From Agromyces bauzanensis (GTDB lineage: Bacteria; Actinomycetota; Actinomycetes; Actinomycetales; Microbacteriaceae), in the NCBI RefSeq assembly GCF_014645655.1, contig NZ_BMMD01000009.1, positions 62,001 through 126,000 on the forward strand: a DNA stretch of 64,000 bases. Direction: 5' to 3'. Below, one piece after another: positions 16,256 to 25,600 of the stretch (position 1 is the first letter of the stretch; every line of letters begins with the position of its first letter). The notes below the pieces were generated by a model. It saw only the letters and a program-made list of their open reading frames with translations. It searched no databases and was not told the origin of the DNA. A program made the translations under genes and the position numbers.

Positions 16256-16596
16256 GCGTGGGTCCCCGTTCCTGCCGGCGGATGACCCGGGCTACGGGCT
16301 CGTCGCCGACGGCGTGCCCGGGGCGTACCCGTGAGAACGCGCCGCCGAAGTTGCCGCCGCCGCCGGCGTACGAGATCCGGCAGTGGCCCTCGCTCAGGAC
16401 GGAATCGCCGCATTCGCCTGAGTCGCGTGCAGCCCCGGCCCGGGCAGCCCGTGCACGCCGGGCTCACCAAACGTTGTGCAGGAAAACTGCACTCAACCCG
16501 CCTCAGGGCGGGGGATGAGGCCCATTCTCCTGCGCGAGCTACTCGCTCTCCTGCGCGAGCCGTGGGCGTGGCGCTCGCGCCGATGCGGCCCGGTCC
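16256..16596. other. Intergenic stretch with nested inverted repeats
   Basis: No gene is recognised. A short frame ending at 16334 (DDPGYGLVADGVPGAYP, then stop) looks like a lost C-terminus of some enzyme, but no family could be named. At 16473-16497 GTTGTGCAG and CTGCACTCAAC form an imperfect inverted repeat, and at 16497-16512 CCCGCC-tcag-GGCGGG is a perfect hairpin. A 12-base direct repeat, CTCCTGCGCGAG, occurs twice near 16530-16560. The hairpin may terminate the convergent oligopeptidase or arsR transcripts. Confidence 0.4.
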
Positions 16597-18789
16597 CTAC
16601 TCGCCGCTCGGGTGCGCCTTCGCCCGGTCGATGACCCACGCATATGCGAACGCCCGCTCGCGCCACGCCGAGTACCGGCCCGAGACGCCGCCGTGCCCGG
16701 CGGCCATCTCGATCTTCAGCAGCGGGTCGGCGCCGGCGTCGCGCAGGCGGGCCACCCATTTCGCGGACTCCACGTAGAGCACGCGCGTGTCGTTCAGTGA
16801 CGTCACGGCGAGGATCGGCGGGTAGTGCCCACCCCCGTCAGTACCGCCGTGCACGTTCTCGTACGGCGAATACGCCTTCATGTACGCGTACACCTCGGCG
16901 TCGTCGAGCGGGTTCCCCCACTCGTCCCACTCGATCACGGTGAGCGGCAGCGTCGGGTCGAGGATCGACGTCAGCGGATCGACGAACGGCACCTCGGCGA
17001 GGATGCCCGAGAAGTACTTCGGCGCCATGTTGGCGACGGCTCCCATGAGCAATCCGCCGGCACTGCCGCCCTGCGCCACGAGCTGGTCGGGTGCGGTGAT
17101 GTCGTTGTCGATGAGGTGCTGCGCCACGGCCACGAAGTCGGTGAACGTGTTGCGCTTGGCGAGCTTCTTGCCGTGCTCGTACCAGAGCCGGCCCATCTCG
17201 CCGCCGCCGCGCACGTGTGCGACCGCGAAGATCATGCCCCGGTCGAGCAGCGACAGCCGCGGGATCCCGAAGCCCGGGTCGATGGAGTGCTCGTACGAGC
17301 CGTAGCCGTAGAGCAGGGTCGGCGCCGGCGTGCCGAACTCGACGAGGTCGGGCCGGTACACGAGCGACACGGGGATCCGCGTGCCGTCGTCGGCGACCGC
17401 CCACTCGCGGCGTTGGGCGTATCGGGCCGGGTCGTAGTCGCCGAGCACGGGCTGCCGCTTCCGGAGCCGCCGCTCGCCCGTGGCGACGACGTCGTCGTAC
17501 ACGGTCGCCGGGGTCACGAAGCTCGTGTACCCGATCCGCAGGGTCGGCTGATCCCAGGCGGGGTTGCCGCCGACGCCCACCGAGAAGAGCGCCTCGTCGA
17601 ACGGCAGCTCGTGCAGGGTGTCGTCGGGAGTGGCATCCGCTGGTATCCCCCTCGGCGGCACCTTCGCGATCGCGACCCGCGGCAGGCCCTCGCGGCGGTA
17701 CTCGACGGCGACGAAGTCGCGGAACGCCTCGACGCCCTCGAGGCGCACGGCGGGGTTGTGCGGCAGCAGCATCCGTCGCGGTCCCTGGGGGTCGGATGCC
17801 GCGACGCTCACGAGCTCGAAGTTCACGGCGCCGTCGTTGTGCACGATGAGCAGGCGGTCGCGGCCGCCGGCCACGACGTGGTCGACGTCGTACTCGACGC
17901 CGTCCTTGCGCGGCCACACGACGCGGAACTCGCCGGTCGGGTCGTCGGCGTCGAGCAGCCACGTCTCGCTCGTCACGTTCGAGCCCGCCTCGACGACCAT
18001 GAACCGGCGGCTGCGCGTGAGGCCGACGCCGAGCCAGAAGCGCTCGTCCTCCTCCTTGAAGACCGGGACGTCGTCGGATGTCGCGGTGCCGACCTCGTGC
18101 CGCCAGATCGTGTCGGGGCGCCACGACTCGTCGACCGTGGCGTAGAAGACGTAGCGCCCGCTCGGGTCGAAGACCGCGCCCCCGGCCGTGCCCTCGATGA
18201 GGTCGTCGTACTCGCGACCCGATCCGTCGATGGCGCGCAGGCGCAGCGTGTAGCGCTCGTCGCCGTCGGTGTCGATCGCATAGAGGAGCGTCGAGCCGTC
18301 GGCCGTGACGTCGAAGCTGCCGAGCGCGTAGAAGTCGTGGCCGTCGGCCTCGACATTGTCGTCGAGCAGCACCTGCTCGCCCGTCAGCGGCTCGTACGAG
18401 GCATCCGTCAGGGTTTCGACAGGCTCAGCCGGCGATGGCGTTCCGGGTAGCACTGGCGGCTCCCAGTCGTCGGATGCCGCGATGGGCGCGCGACAGTGGA
18501 TGCCGTACTGCATGTCCTCGACCGTGCGCGTGTAGTACCACCAGTCGCCCTCGCGGGTCGGCACCGAGAGGTCCGTCTCCTTCGTGCGGTTCTTGATCTC
18601 CTCGAAGAGCTGCTCCTGGAGGAACATGAGGTGCTCGGTGCGGGCCTTCGTGTAGGCGTTCTCCTCGTGCAGGTGCGCGATGACGGCAGGGTCGTCCTTG
18701 GCGCGGAGCCACTCGTAGTCGTCGTGCACCACGTCGCCGTGGTGCACGCGTTCGTTCGGTCGCTTCTCGGTGACGGGAGGAGTGAGCAC
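16597..18789 (-). CDS. ptrB: Oligopeptidase B (S9A family prolyl-oligopeptidase)
   Basis: This 730-residue cytoplasmic peptidase cleaves short peptides after basic residues. The N-terminal part (about 1-420) is the beta-propeller that excludes large substrates, beginning PNERVHHGDVVHDDYEWLR. The catalytic domain has the nucleophile in QGGSAGGLLMGA (serine near residue 575), and the histidine is in AAGHGGVSGRY near residue 700. GTG 18789 gives the family's standard start. In the propeller, around residues 120-130, the peptide PAEPVETLTD is encoded by a REP-like intergenic repeat inserted in frame (18411-18434). The reading frame is otherwise intact, so the enzyme is probably active. Confidence 0.93.
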   Translation of the reverse strand: MLTPPVTEKRPNERVHHGDVVHDDYEWLRAKDDPAVIAHLHEENAYTKARTEHLMFLQEQLFEEIKNRTKETDLSVPTREGDWWYYTRTVEDMQYGIHCRAPIAASDDWEPPVLPGTPSPAEPVETLTDASYEPLTGEQVLLDDNVEADGHDFYALGSFDVTADGSTLLYAIDTDGDERYTLRLRAIDGSGREYDDLIEGTAGGAVFDPSGRYVFYATVDESWRPDTIWRHEVGTATSDDVPVFKEEDERFWLGVGLTRSRRFMVVEAGSNVTSETWLLDADDPTGEFRVVWPRKDGVEYDVDHVVAGGRDRLLIVHNDGAVNFELVSVAASDPQGPRRMLLPHNPAVRLEGVEAFRDFVAVEYRREGLPRVAIAKVPPRGIPADATPDDTLHELPFDEALFSVGVGGNPAWDQPTLRIGYTSFVTPATVYDDVVATGERRLRKRQPVLGDYDPARYAQRREWAVADDGTRIPVSLVYRPDLVEFGTPAPTLLYGYGSYEHSIDPGFGIPRLSLLDRGMIFAVAHVRGGGEMGRLWYEHGKKLAKRNTFTDFVAVAQHLIDNDITAPDQLVAQGGSAGGLLMGAVANMAPKYFSGILAEVPFVDPLTSILDPTLPLTVIEWDEWGNPLDDAEVYAYMKAYSPYENVHGGTDGGGHYPPILAVTSLNDTRVLYVESAKWVARLRDAGADPLLKIEMAAGHGGVSGRYSAWRERAFAYAWVIDRAKAHPSGE
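18411..18434. repeat. REP-like element inserted in frame in ptrB
   Basis: The sequence GGGTTTCGACAGGCTCAGCC and its flank match the short repeat family with core TTCGACAGGCTCA that is scattered through Microbacteriaceae intergenic regions. It is normally extragenic; here it adds residues to the oligopeptidase propeller. Confidence 0.6.
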
Positions 18790-18832
18790 GCATCCACGCT
18801 ACGCCCTCGGTGTGGTCGGGCAGGTGCCGGCG

Positions 18833-19231
18833 TCAGTCGCCGGCCTCGCGCAGCTCCCACCCGTCGCCGCCGAGCGGTCGAAGCACTCCGTGCACGCGTT
18901 CCCCGTCGCGGACCGCCTGCCAGGCCAGCGGCGTCAGCTCGCCGGCCATCACGTCGGTGCCGCCCGAGAAGGTCGGCGACTCGTAGCCAGCCGAGGCCAA
19001 AGCCGTCTCCCGCGCGCTGGAATCCCAGAGGCCTGACAACGACCACGTCATCCAGACGACCGCGAGGGTGCCGACGACGAACCCGGCGTACCCGGCCTCC
19101 CGCACCGGTCGCGATCTGCAGCGGGAGCCGACCACCGATGCCATGACCGATGCGATGACGACGATCGTCGGGAAAGCGAGCGGCCACGGGTTCCACGGCT
19201 CGATGGTGACCATCGCCGTCGCGACGTCCAT
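18833..19231 (-). CDS. Hypothetical membrane protein
   Basis: This 132-residue protein has two hydrophobic segments (about residues 17-37 and 48-68) and a hydrophilic C-terminal half. I do not recognise the family. It starts 4 bases after the LysM lipoprotein gene ends, so the two are cotranscribed and may share an envelope role. Confidence 0.6.
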   Translation of the reverse strand: MDVATAMVTIEPWNPWPLAFPTIVVIASVMASVVGSRCRSRPVREAGYAGFVVGTLAVVWMTWSLSGLWDSSARETALASAGYESPTFSGGTDVMAGELTPLAWQAVRDGERVHGVLRPLGGDGWELREAGD

Positions 19232-19235
19232 GCAC

Positions 19236-19691
19236 CTACCCCGTCTTCGTCCAGTCGAGGTTGATGACGTCGCCGATGTACACGGTCTCGCCGAAGTCGT
19301 GCACCTGCGGGTTCATGCGCAGGAGCTGCTGCTGCGGCAGTTCGAATCGCTGCGCGATGTCGAAGAAGCTGTCGCCCTCGACGACCGCGTAGCTGGCCGG
19401 CACGCCGGCGGTGTCGAGTACCGGGGTGCCGGTGGCGCCGGGCCGCACGCCCGTGTCGTAGGCCGGACCCCACTCCACGACGGGCGCGGGTGCGTTGGGG
19501 ACCGGCTCGGGCGGCGGCGGCGGCGGGGGCGGCGGCGGCGGCGGGGGCGTGGGTGTGGCCGTGGGCGTCGCGGTGACCGTGACCGTGACCGTGACCGGCG
19601 GCGGGGTGGGAACGGGAGCCGCAGCGCATCCGCTCAGCAGCACGGCCGCGAGACCTGCGGATGCAGCCACCAGGCTGATACCACGCGCCAT
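19236..19691 (-). CDS. LysM-domain lipoprotein
   Basis: The signal peptide of this 151-residue protein ends in the lipobox LLSGCAA (cysteine near residue 22). A threonine/proline linker follows with a run of 13 prolines. A LysM-like domain occupies the last 55 residues (SYAVVEGDSFFDIAQRFEL, then LLRMNPQV and YIGDVINL). LysM modules bind peptidoglycan or chitin. The protein is probably anchored in the membrane and reaches into the wall through the stiff proline segment. It heads a two-gene unit with the membrane protein at 18833. Confidence 0.8.
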   Translation of the reverse strand: MARGISLVAASAGLAAVLLSGCAAAPVPTPPPVTVTVTVTATPTATPTPPPPPPPPPPPPPEPVPNAPAPVVEWGPAYDTGVRPGATGTPVLDTAGVPASYAVVEGDSFFDIAQRFELPQQQLLRMNPQVHDFGETVYIGDVINLDWTKTG

Positions 19692-19797
19692 CGAGCCTCC
19701 CCATCGACGTGCCTCACGGCACCCCGTCCGCAGGGTGCCGATCGTGCCAGCCTAGCGACCCCGCCGGACACGATCGGGCCCCATTCCACAGGGCGGA

Positions 19798-21246
19798 TCA
19801 CGTCACGTCGAGGGTCGCCGCGCGGATCAGCGCGAGCCCCTCGACGAGCTGCGTGTCGGCCGCGCCGGCATAGCCGAACACGATCCCGGGCTCCACCTCG
19901 CCGGGCACGGCCGAGTACTCGGCGAGGGCCGCGACCGCGACGCCCTCGCGCGCGAGCCGCGCCACCACCGCCTCGGATGCCCCGTGGTCGGCCAACCGCA
20001 CCACGGCGTGCAATCCGCCGTCGAGCCCCGAGAGCGGCGCGCCGGGGATGCCGTCGAGCGCCTCGATGACGAGCCGGCGCCGGTGCCCGTAGTCGCGGCG
20101 GGTCACCGCGATGTGCCGCCGCACCGCCCCGCTCGCGAGTAGGTCGGCCGCGGCATCCTGCGCGACGCCGGGTACCGGGCAGCGCTCGTCGGTCCGGATG
20201 AGCGCCATAGCGTCGCGAAGCGCCGGGTTCTGCGGCAGCACAAGGTATCCGAGCCGCAGCCACGGCGTGAGCACCTTGGAGAAGCTGCCGACGAGCACCA
20301 CCCGGGCGCCCTCGTCGAGCGAGGCGAGCGCGGGCAGCGGCGGGCCGAGGTGACGGTACTCGCTGTCGTAGTCGTCCTCGAACACGATCGCGTCGGCGGC
20401 ACGGGCCCACTCCAGCAGTTCCAGTCGCGCGGCGACCGGGAGGCGTCCGCCGAGGGGGTACTGGTGGCTCGGCGTGACCATGACCGCGTCGGGCGGGTGC
20501 GGCATCCGTCGCAGTGCGTCGACGACGAGCCCGTCGGCATCGACCGCCGTCGGCACGGTCCGGGCACCGCGTCGCTCGAGGGTGCGCCGGGCCGACGGAT
20601 AGCCAGGGTGCTCGACGGCGATCACGGGTGCACGGCCGGCGAGGAGGGCGAGCGCGGATGCCGCGAGTGCGAGCGCCTCGCTCGTGCCCGCCGTGACGAC
20701 CACGTCGTCGGCGTCGCACGCGACTCCGCGGGCCTGGCGCAGGTGGTCGGCGATCTCGTCGCGGAGGCGTTGCACGCCGAACAGCGGCGGCGAGTCGGAC
20801 GGGATCTCCAGCGCCGCGGCGTGGCGCCACGCCGAACGCCAGGCTCGGGTGTCGATGCGCGCGGTCGAGGGCCGTCCGGGTCGGAGGTCGATGCGCGGAT
20901 CGGACGCCTCCACTGGTCGTCGAGTCGTCACGGGTGGCTGGGTCGTCCGGCCCGGAGGCCGCCGTCCGTGACGACTCGCGGCATCGGGGCCGGCCTCCGC
21001 GAGCGGGGCGACGCGGGTCGGCGCCCCCTGGCGCACCTCGAGGTAGCCCTCGCCGGCGAGGTGCTCGTAGGCGGCGACGACCGCGCTGCGCGAGACGCCG
21101 AGTTCCGTCGCGAGCGCGCGGGTCGACGGCACCGCGTCGCCGGGACGCAGTACGCCACCGAGGATGCCGCGGCGCAGCCCCTCGACCAGCTGCACGCCCA
21201 CCGGTCGGTCGGCTTCGCGGTCGATGGCGAGGATCGGCCCGTCCAT
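19798..21246 (-). CDS. pdxR: MocR/GntR-family PLP-dependent regulator, PdxR-like
   Basis: Residues 1-80 of this 482-residue protein are a GntR winged helix (RGILGGVLRPGDAVPSTRAL, then LGVSRSAVVAAYEHL). Residues 115-480 are an aminotransferase fold-type-I domain with the PLP lysine in GSFSKVLTPWLRLGYL and FEDDYDSEYR before it. MocR proteins of this type sense pyridoxal phosphate and usually activate pdxST or other vitamin B6 genes. ATG 21246 was chosen because GGGAGGA precedes it and because the HTH begins at once. It is divergent from an FMN-binding PNPOx-fold protein, a common partner. Confidence 0.85.
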   Translation of the reverse strand: MDGPILAIDREADRPVGVQLVEGLRRGILGGVLRPGDAVPSTRALATELGVSRSAVVAAYEHLAGEGYLEVRQGAPTRVAPLAEAGPDAASRHGRRPPGRTTQPPVTTRRPVEASDPRIDLRPGRPSTARIDTRAWRSAWRHAAALEIPSDSPPLFGVQRLRDEIADHLRQARGVACDADDVVVTAGTSEALALAASALALLAGRAPVIAVEHPGYPSARRTLERRGARTVPTAVDADGLVVDALRRMPHPPDAVMVTPSHQYPLGGRLPVAARLELLEWARAADAIVFEDDYDSEYRHLGPPLPALASLDEGARVVLVGSFSKVLTPWLRLGYLVLPQNPALRDAMALIRTDERCPVPGVAQDAAADLLASGAVRRHIAVTRRDYGHRRRLVIEALDGIPGAPLSGLDGGLHAVVRLADHGASEAVVARLAREGVAVAALAEYSAVPGEVEPGIVFGYAGAADTQLVEGLALIRAATLDVT

Positions 21247-21333
21247 GCGTCCTCCCGAGATCGTCAACTGGACTGCCGGAAGTTGCAGGAACTGGACTAC
21301 TCGGCGAACCAGTGTGCTCGTGAGACTAGCAGC

Positions 21334-22068
21334 GTGACCCCGACGAACGCCACGTCCCCCCGACGCATCCGCCGACTCCCCGAGCGGCAGACCGCCGACC
21401 GCATCGACCTCTTCGCGTTGCTCGACGACGAGCTCGTCGGCCACCTCGCCGCCGTCGTCGACGGCGAGCCGGTGGTCGTACCGATGGGCTACGCCCGCGA
21501 CGGCGAGCACCTGCTCCTGCATGGCTCGACGGGCGGCGGGTTCGCCCTGCGCGCGGCGGACGAGCGGGCCACCGTCGCCTTCGCGGTGACCGCGCTCGAC
21601 GGGCTCGTCTACGCCCGGTCGCTCTTCGACAGCTCGATGAACTATCGCAGCGCCGTCGTGTACGGCGTGCTCGAGACGGTTCCGGCCGACGAGACGGATG
21701 CCGCGCTGATCGCGCTCTCCGAGCGCCTCATGCCGGGCCGACCGGCCGAGGTACGTGGCACCACCCGCAAGGAGACCGCGGCGACCCGCGTGCTTCGCCT
21801 CGCGCTCGACGACGTGGTCATGAAGGCCCGCGCGGGTGGGGCATCCGAAGATCCCGACGACGGCGAGGACCACATCGCCTGGGCTGGGGTGGTGCCGCTC
21901 GTTCGCAGCTGGGGACCGCCCAGCGCCTCGGCGCTCACGCCCGCGGGAACGCCGATCCCGGACTCCGTGGTCGCACGCATGACCCGCTCCACGGGCGAGC
22001 CGACCCCGACCCGGAAATCCGTGGTCGCACTGAGGACCCGCCCCCCCGGCGAGCACAGACTTCACTGA
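21334..22068 (+). CDS. Pyridoxamine 5'-phosphate oxidase-fold FMN-binding protein
   Basis: The segment LLDDELVGHLAAVVDGEPVVVPMGY of this 244-residue protein is the split-barrel opening of the PNPOx-like family, followed by HGSTGGGFA and SSMNYRSAVVYG. It resembles the uncharacterised FMN-binding proteins often found beside PdxR. GTG 21334 sits 87 bases from the pdxR start, so the promoters overlap and PdxR may regulate it. The last 45 residues are low in complexity and variable. Activity could be oxidase or only flavin binding. Confidence 0.75.
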   Translation: MTPTNATSPRRIRRLPERQTADRIDLFALLDDELVGHLAAVVDGEPVVVPMGYARDGEHLLLHGSTGGGFALRAADERATVAFAVTALDGLVYARSLFDSSMNYRSAVVYGVLETVPADETDAALIALSERLMPGRPAEVRGTTRKETAATRVLRLALDDVVMKARAGGASEDPDDGEDHIAWAGVVPLVRSWGPPSASALTPAGTPIPDSVVARMTRSTGEPTPTRKSVVALRTRPPGEHRLH

Positions 22069-22085
22069 TGGATAGGAGGTGCGAG

Positions 22086-22196
22086 ATGTTCGCGACCTTG
22101 CTCGTGCTCGGACTGCTCGCCGCTACGGCGATCACGACCGCGCTCGTGCAGTTGCGGCGTGACGGCTACGGCCGTACGCCCACCGTGCTGCGCTGA
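22086..22196 (+). CDS. Small membrane protein (36 residues)
   Basis: The start ATG is preceded by a perfect TAGGAGGTGCGAG ribosome site, the best in this region. The peptide has one membrane helix (TLLVLGLLAATAITTALV) and a basic tail ending DGYGRTPTVLR. A DGYGR-x-PT tail after one helix recurs, as far as I recall, in small proteins of Microbacteriaceae. It begins 17 bases after the FMN-binding gene. Function is unknown. Confidence 0.7.
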   Translation: MFATLLVLGLLAATAITTALVQLRRDGYGRTPTVLR

Positions 22197-22253
22197 GCCC
22201 ACACGACCCGACGAACCACCGCGCCTCCCGATCGACGATCCGTCGTTCGGCAC

Positions 22254-22276
22254 GTCCGGGCCCCTGCCGCCCGGAC
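22254..22276 (+). terminator. Hairpin after the small membrane protein gene
   Basis: GTCCGGG and CCCGGAC form a perfect 7-base stem with a 9-base loop, 57 bases after the stop of the small gene. It has no T-run. Confidence 0.5.
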
Positions 22277-22406
22277 CGCTCGGGGCACCTCGGGTGCTCG
22301 AAGCGTCATCCGCCCGGAATAGGGCGATCGCCCGATGAAGGCCGGGTGCCTTAGCGAGCACGCTGTAGGCATCCGGTCGGACGTATCGGACAGCTCAGGA
22401 GGAATC

Positions 22407-22592
22407 ATGCAGCACTCGGCCGACTTCATCGCGCTCGGGACGTACCAGTCCGACGTGCGCGCCGCCGAGCACGAGATCGGCCTGCGGAAGCGAGCCGAGG
22501 GGCGCGACGACGACGACGGGACGTCGTCCACGGCCGCTCCGGAGCGCCGCCGCAGCCATCGCCGCGCGCCGCGCCTCGCCCTCCTCCGGTGA
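22407..22592 (+). CDS. Small hypothetical protein (61 residues)
   Basis: An AGGAGG site 4 bases before the ATG supports this start. The peptide begins MQHSADFIALGTYQSDVRAA and has a very basic, Arg-rich tail (RRRSHRRAPRLALLR). It contains no membrane helix. It lies just before the LAL regulator and overlaps nothing. No family was recognised. Confidence 0.55.
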   Translation: MQHSADFIALGTYQSDVRAAEHEIGLRKRAEGRDDDDGTSSTAAPERRRSHRRAPRLALLR

Positions 22593-22651
22593 GCGTCGCG
22601 GCCGCGGTGGGCGCACCTGTGCGGGGTGTCGGCGGTGAGTGGCACCATGGG

Positions 22652-25600
22652 ATGGTGACCACGTCAGCGCCGGCCATGATCGGTCGGGACGCCGACCTCG
22701 CGAAGCTGTACGAGCGACTCGGCGAGGTCCGCGCGGGTGCGCCCTTCACCGTCATCATCGGAGGTGAGGCAGGCATCGGCAAGACGCGGCTCATCCGCGA
22801 GTTCGAGGCCGGGCTTCCCTCCGATGTGCGACTGCTCGCCGGGCAGTGCGTCGACCTCGGCACCGTGGCGGCGCCGTACGCGCCCGTGAAGGCGGCCCTG
22901 CGCACCCTCGTCTCCGAAGAGGGCGCCGATCGCGTGCTCGACGCCGTCGGGCCGGGGCGAGCCGCGCTCGTCGCACTGCTTCCCGAACTCGCCTCGCCCG
23001 ACGTCGGCGCGTCGCCACCCGCAGCGCAGGCCGCGGCGGGCGCCGCCACCGGCCAGCTGCACGAGGCCATCGCGGTGCTCCTCGAGACGTTCTCGCGTGA
23101 GCGACCGATCGTCTTCGTCATCGAGGACCTGCACTGGATCGACGCGGCGACGCTCGCCCTGCTCCGCTTCCTGATGCGCGCCCTCGGCTCCAGCCGGGTG
23201 CTCACGGTGCTGAGCTATCGCACCGAAGACGTCACCAGGGGGCATCCGGTTCGCCCGTTCCTGTCCGAGGCCGAGCGCGACCGGTGGGTCGAGCGTCGCG
23301 ACCTCGGCCGGCTCTCGCGGGCACAGGTGCGCAAGATGGCGAAGTCGCTCATCGTCGACAAGATCCCCAGCGAGACCGTGCTCGACGCGGTGTTCCGCCG
23401 CAGCGACGGCGTGCCCTTCTTCGTCGAGGAGCTCGTGGGCATCGACGGATGCCGCGACGAGGGCGACGTGCCCGACACGCTCCGCGAACTGCTGCTCGCC
23501 CGCTACGAGCGCCTGTCCGAGCCGGCGCAGGAGTTGCTCCGGCTCATCTCCATCGGCGGCGTGTGCGTCTCGCACTCGATGCTCTCCGCCGTCTACACGG
23601 GCACCGCCGACGAGCTCGATCAAGCCGCGCGCGAGAGCGTGCTCACCGGTGTGCTCATGATCGACGGCGATGATTACACGTTCCGGCACGCGCTCGTGCG
23701 CGAGGCGATCCTCGCCGACCTGCTGCCGGGCGAACGAGCGCGGTTCCACGCACGGTACGCCGAGGCCTATGAGGCCGCCGCGGCCGCCGGCACGCGCCGA
23801 CTCGCCGCCGAGATCTCGTTCCACTGGCTCGGCGCGCACGACGCGGGTCGAGCCTTCCCGGCGACCATGCAGGCGATGCGCGAGGCACGAGCCGCGACCG
23901 CATACGCCACCGCTGCGCAGCTCGGCGAGCGCGCCCTCGGCCTCTGGGATGTCGTGCCCGACCCGGTCGCGGCTTCGGGCACGACCAAGCTCGAACTCAT
24001 GGGGCGCACGGCCTCGCACCTGCGCAATGCCGGGGAGGGCGAGCGCAGCCTCGCGCTCGTCAAGGCGGCGCTCGCCGAGTGCCCCCGTGACGACCCCAAC
24101 TACCCGCGACTGCTGCGAGACAAGGCGTTGTACCTCGCCAGCGTCGGCAAGCCCGGATCGATCGAGGTGCTGGAGGAGGCACTCGCGGCGCTCGACGCAC
24201 TGGGCGACCCGGGCCCGAATGAGCTGCGCGCCACGACGCTCACGGCCCTCGCCGGTCGACTCATGATCGACGGACGCCTCGACGAGTCGGTCGAGGTCGC
24301 CGAGCGCGCGTTCGAGGCCGCGACCGCGATCGGCTCCGCTCGCTACTCCTCGATCGCACTGAACATCGCGGCCGGCAGCAGAGCGACGCGGGGTGAGGTC
24401 GAGCTCGGGATCGAGCTCATGGAACGCGCGCGCGAGCTCGCCGACGGCGACGGCGCCGCCCTGCTGCGGTACTGGGTGAACGCCTCCGACCTGCACCACC
24501 TCATCGGGAACCACAAGGAGGCCGTCCGCCTCGCCGAGGAGGGACTCGCCCAGTCGCGTGAGCAGGGCGTCGAGCGGAGCTCAGGCGTCATCCTCGCCTC
24601 CAATGCCGTCGAACCGCTGCTCGCGCTCAACGAGTGGGAGCGCGCCGCGGCCCTCGTCGACCGCGCCCTGGCGCTCGACCCGCCCACGCCGTTCGCGGTC
24701 TACCTCCTGCGCGGCAAGATCTGGTCGCTGCTCTGGCAGGGTGACACGGACGCCGCCACGGAGCTGTACCGCAGCGCGCGCACGTCGATCGTGAGCGTCA
24801 TGGAGGTCGAGATGCAGACGCGACTCGGTTCGGGTCGCCTCGCCGCCGAGCTCGCGCTCGCCAACGACGACCTGCCGGGCGCGTGGCGGGAGGCCCGAGC
24901 CATTCTCGACGAAGAACTGCTTCCGCTGCCCGGTTACGCGGAGCCGTACCTGTGGGTGGCGGCTCGCGTCGTGGCCGCCCTGCGCGCACGCCCGGGCGCC
25001 GTCACCGATACCGTGCGTGCCGAGGTCGAGGCGGCGGTGCCCGAATTCCGCGCCCTGCTCGAGCGGCTCGCGTACTGGCCGACCGCGTCCATGTGGTCGA
25101 CCATGTTCGAGGCCGAGCTCGCCGAGGCATCCGAGGGCGCCGGCACCGGCGTCGCGGGCACCGACGTCGACGCCTGGAAGGCCGCCGTCGCGGCGACGGC
25201 GGCGCCGAGCGCGCCCGGCTTCCTGGCTCCCTACGCGCTGCTCCGGCAGGGCGAGGCCGAGCTCGCCGCGGCCGATCGCATCGGTGCCCGTGCCTCGCTG
25301 CAGGCCGCGTTCGACGTCGCGCAGTCCGGCGGGGTGAAAGCCGTGCGCGACCGCATCCTCCGCGTCGCCGCGGCGGCCGGCATCGGCCTCGAGGGCGTCG
25401 GCGGGGGCGCGGGTCTCGTCGCCCCGTCGGGCGGCATCGCCGACTCCGTGGCATCCGACGACGCGGCCGCGACCGCTGAGCTCACCGCACGCGAGCGGCA
25501 GGTGCTCGAGCTCATCGCAGAGGGCCTCAGCAACCGGCAGATCGGCGAGCGGCTCTTCATCAGCGGCAAGACCGCGAGCGTGCACGTCTCGGCGATCCTG

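Noticed and set aside
19634..20830. Additional long minus-strand frame over the pdxR gene
   Set aside because: Codon pattern and protein similarity support only the pdxR frame; the other is Arg/Pro-rich shadow coding.
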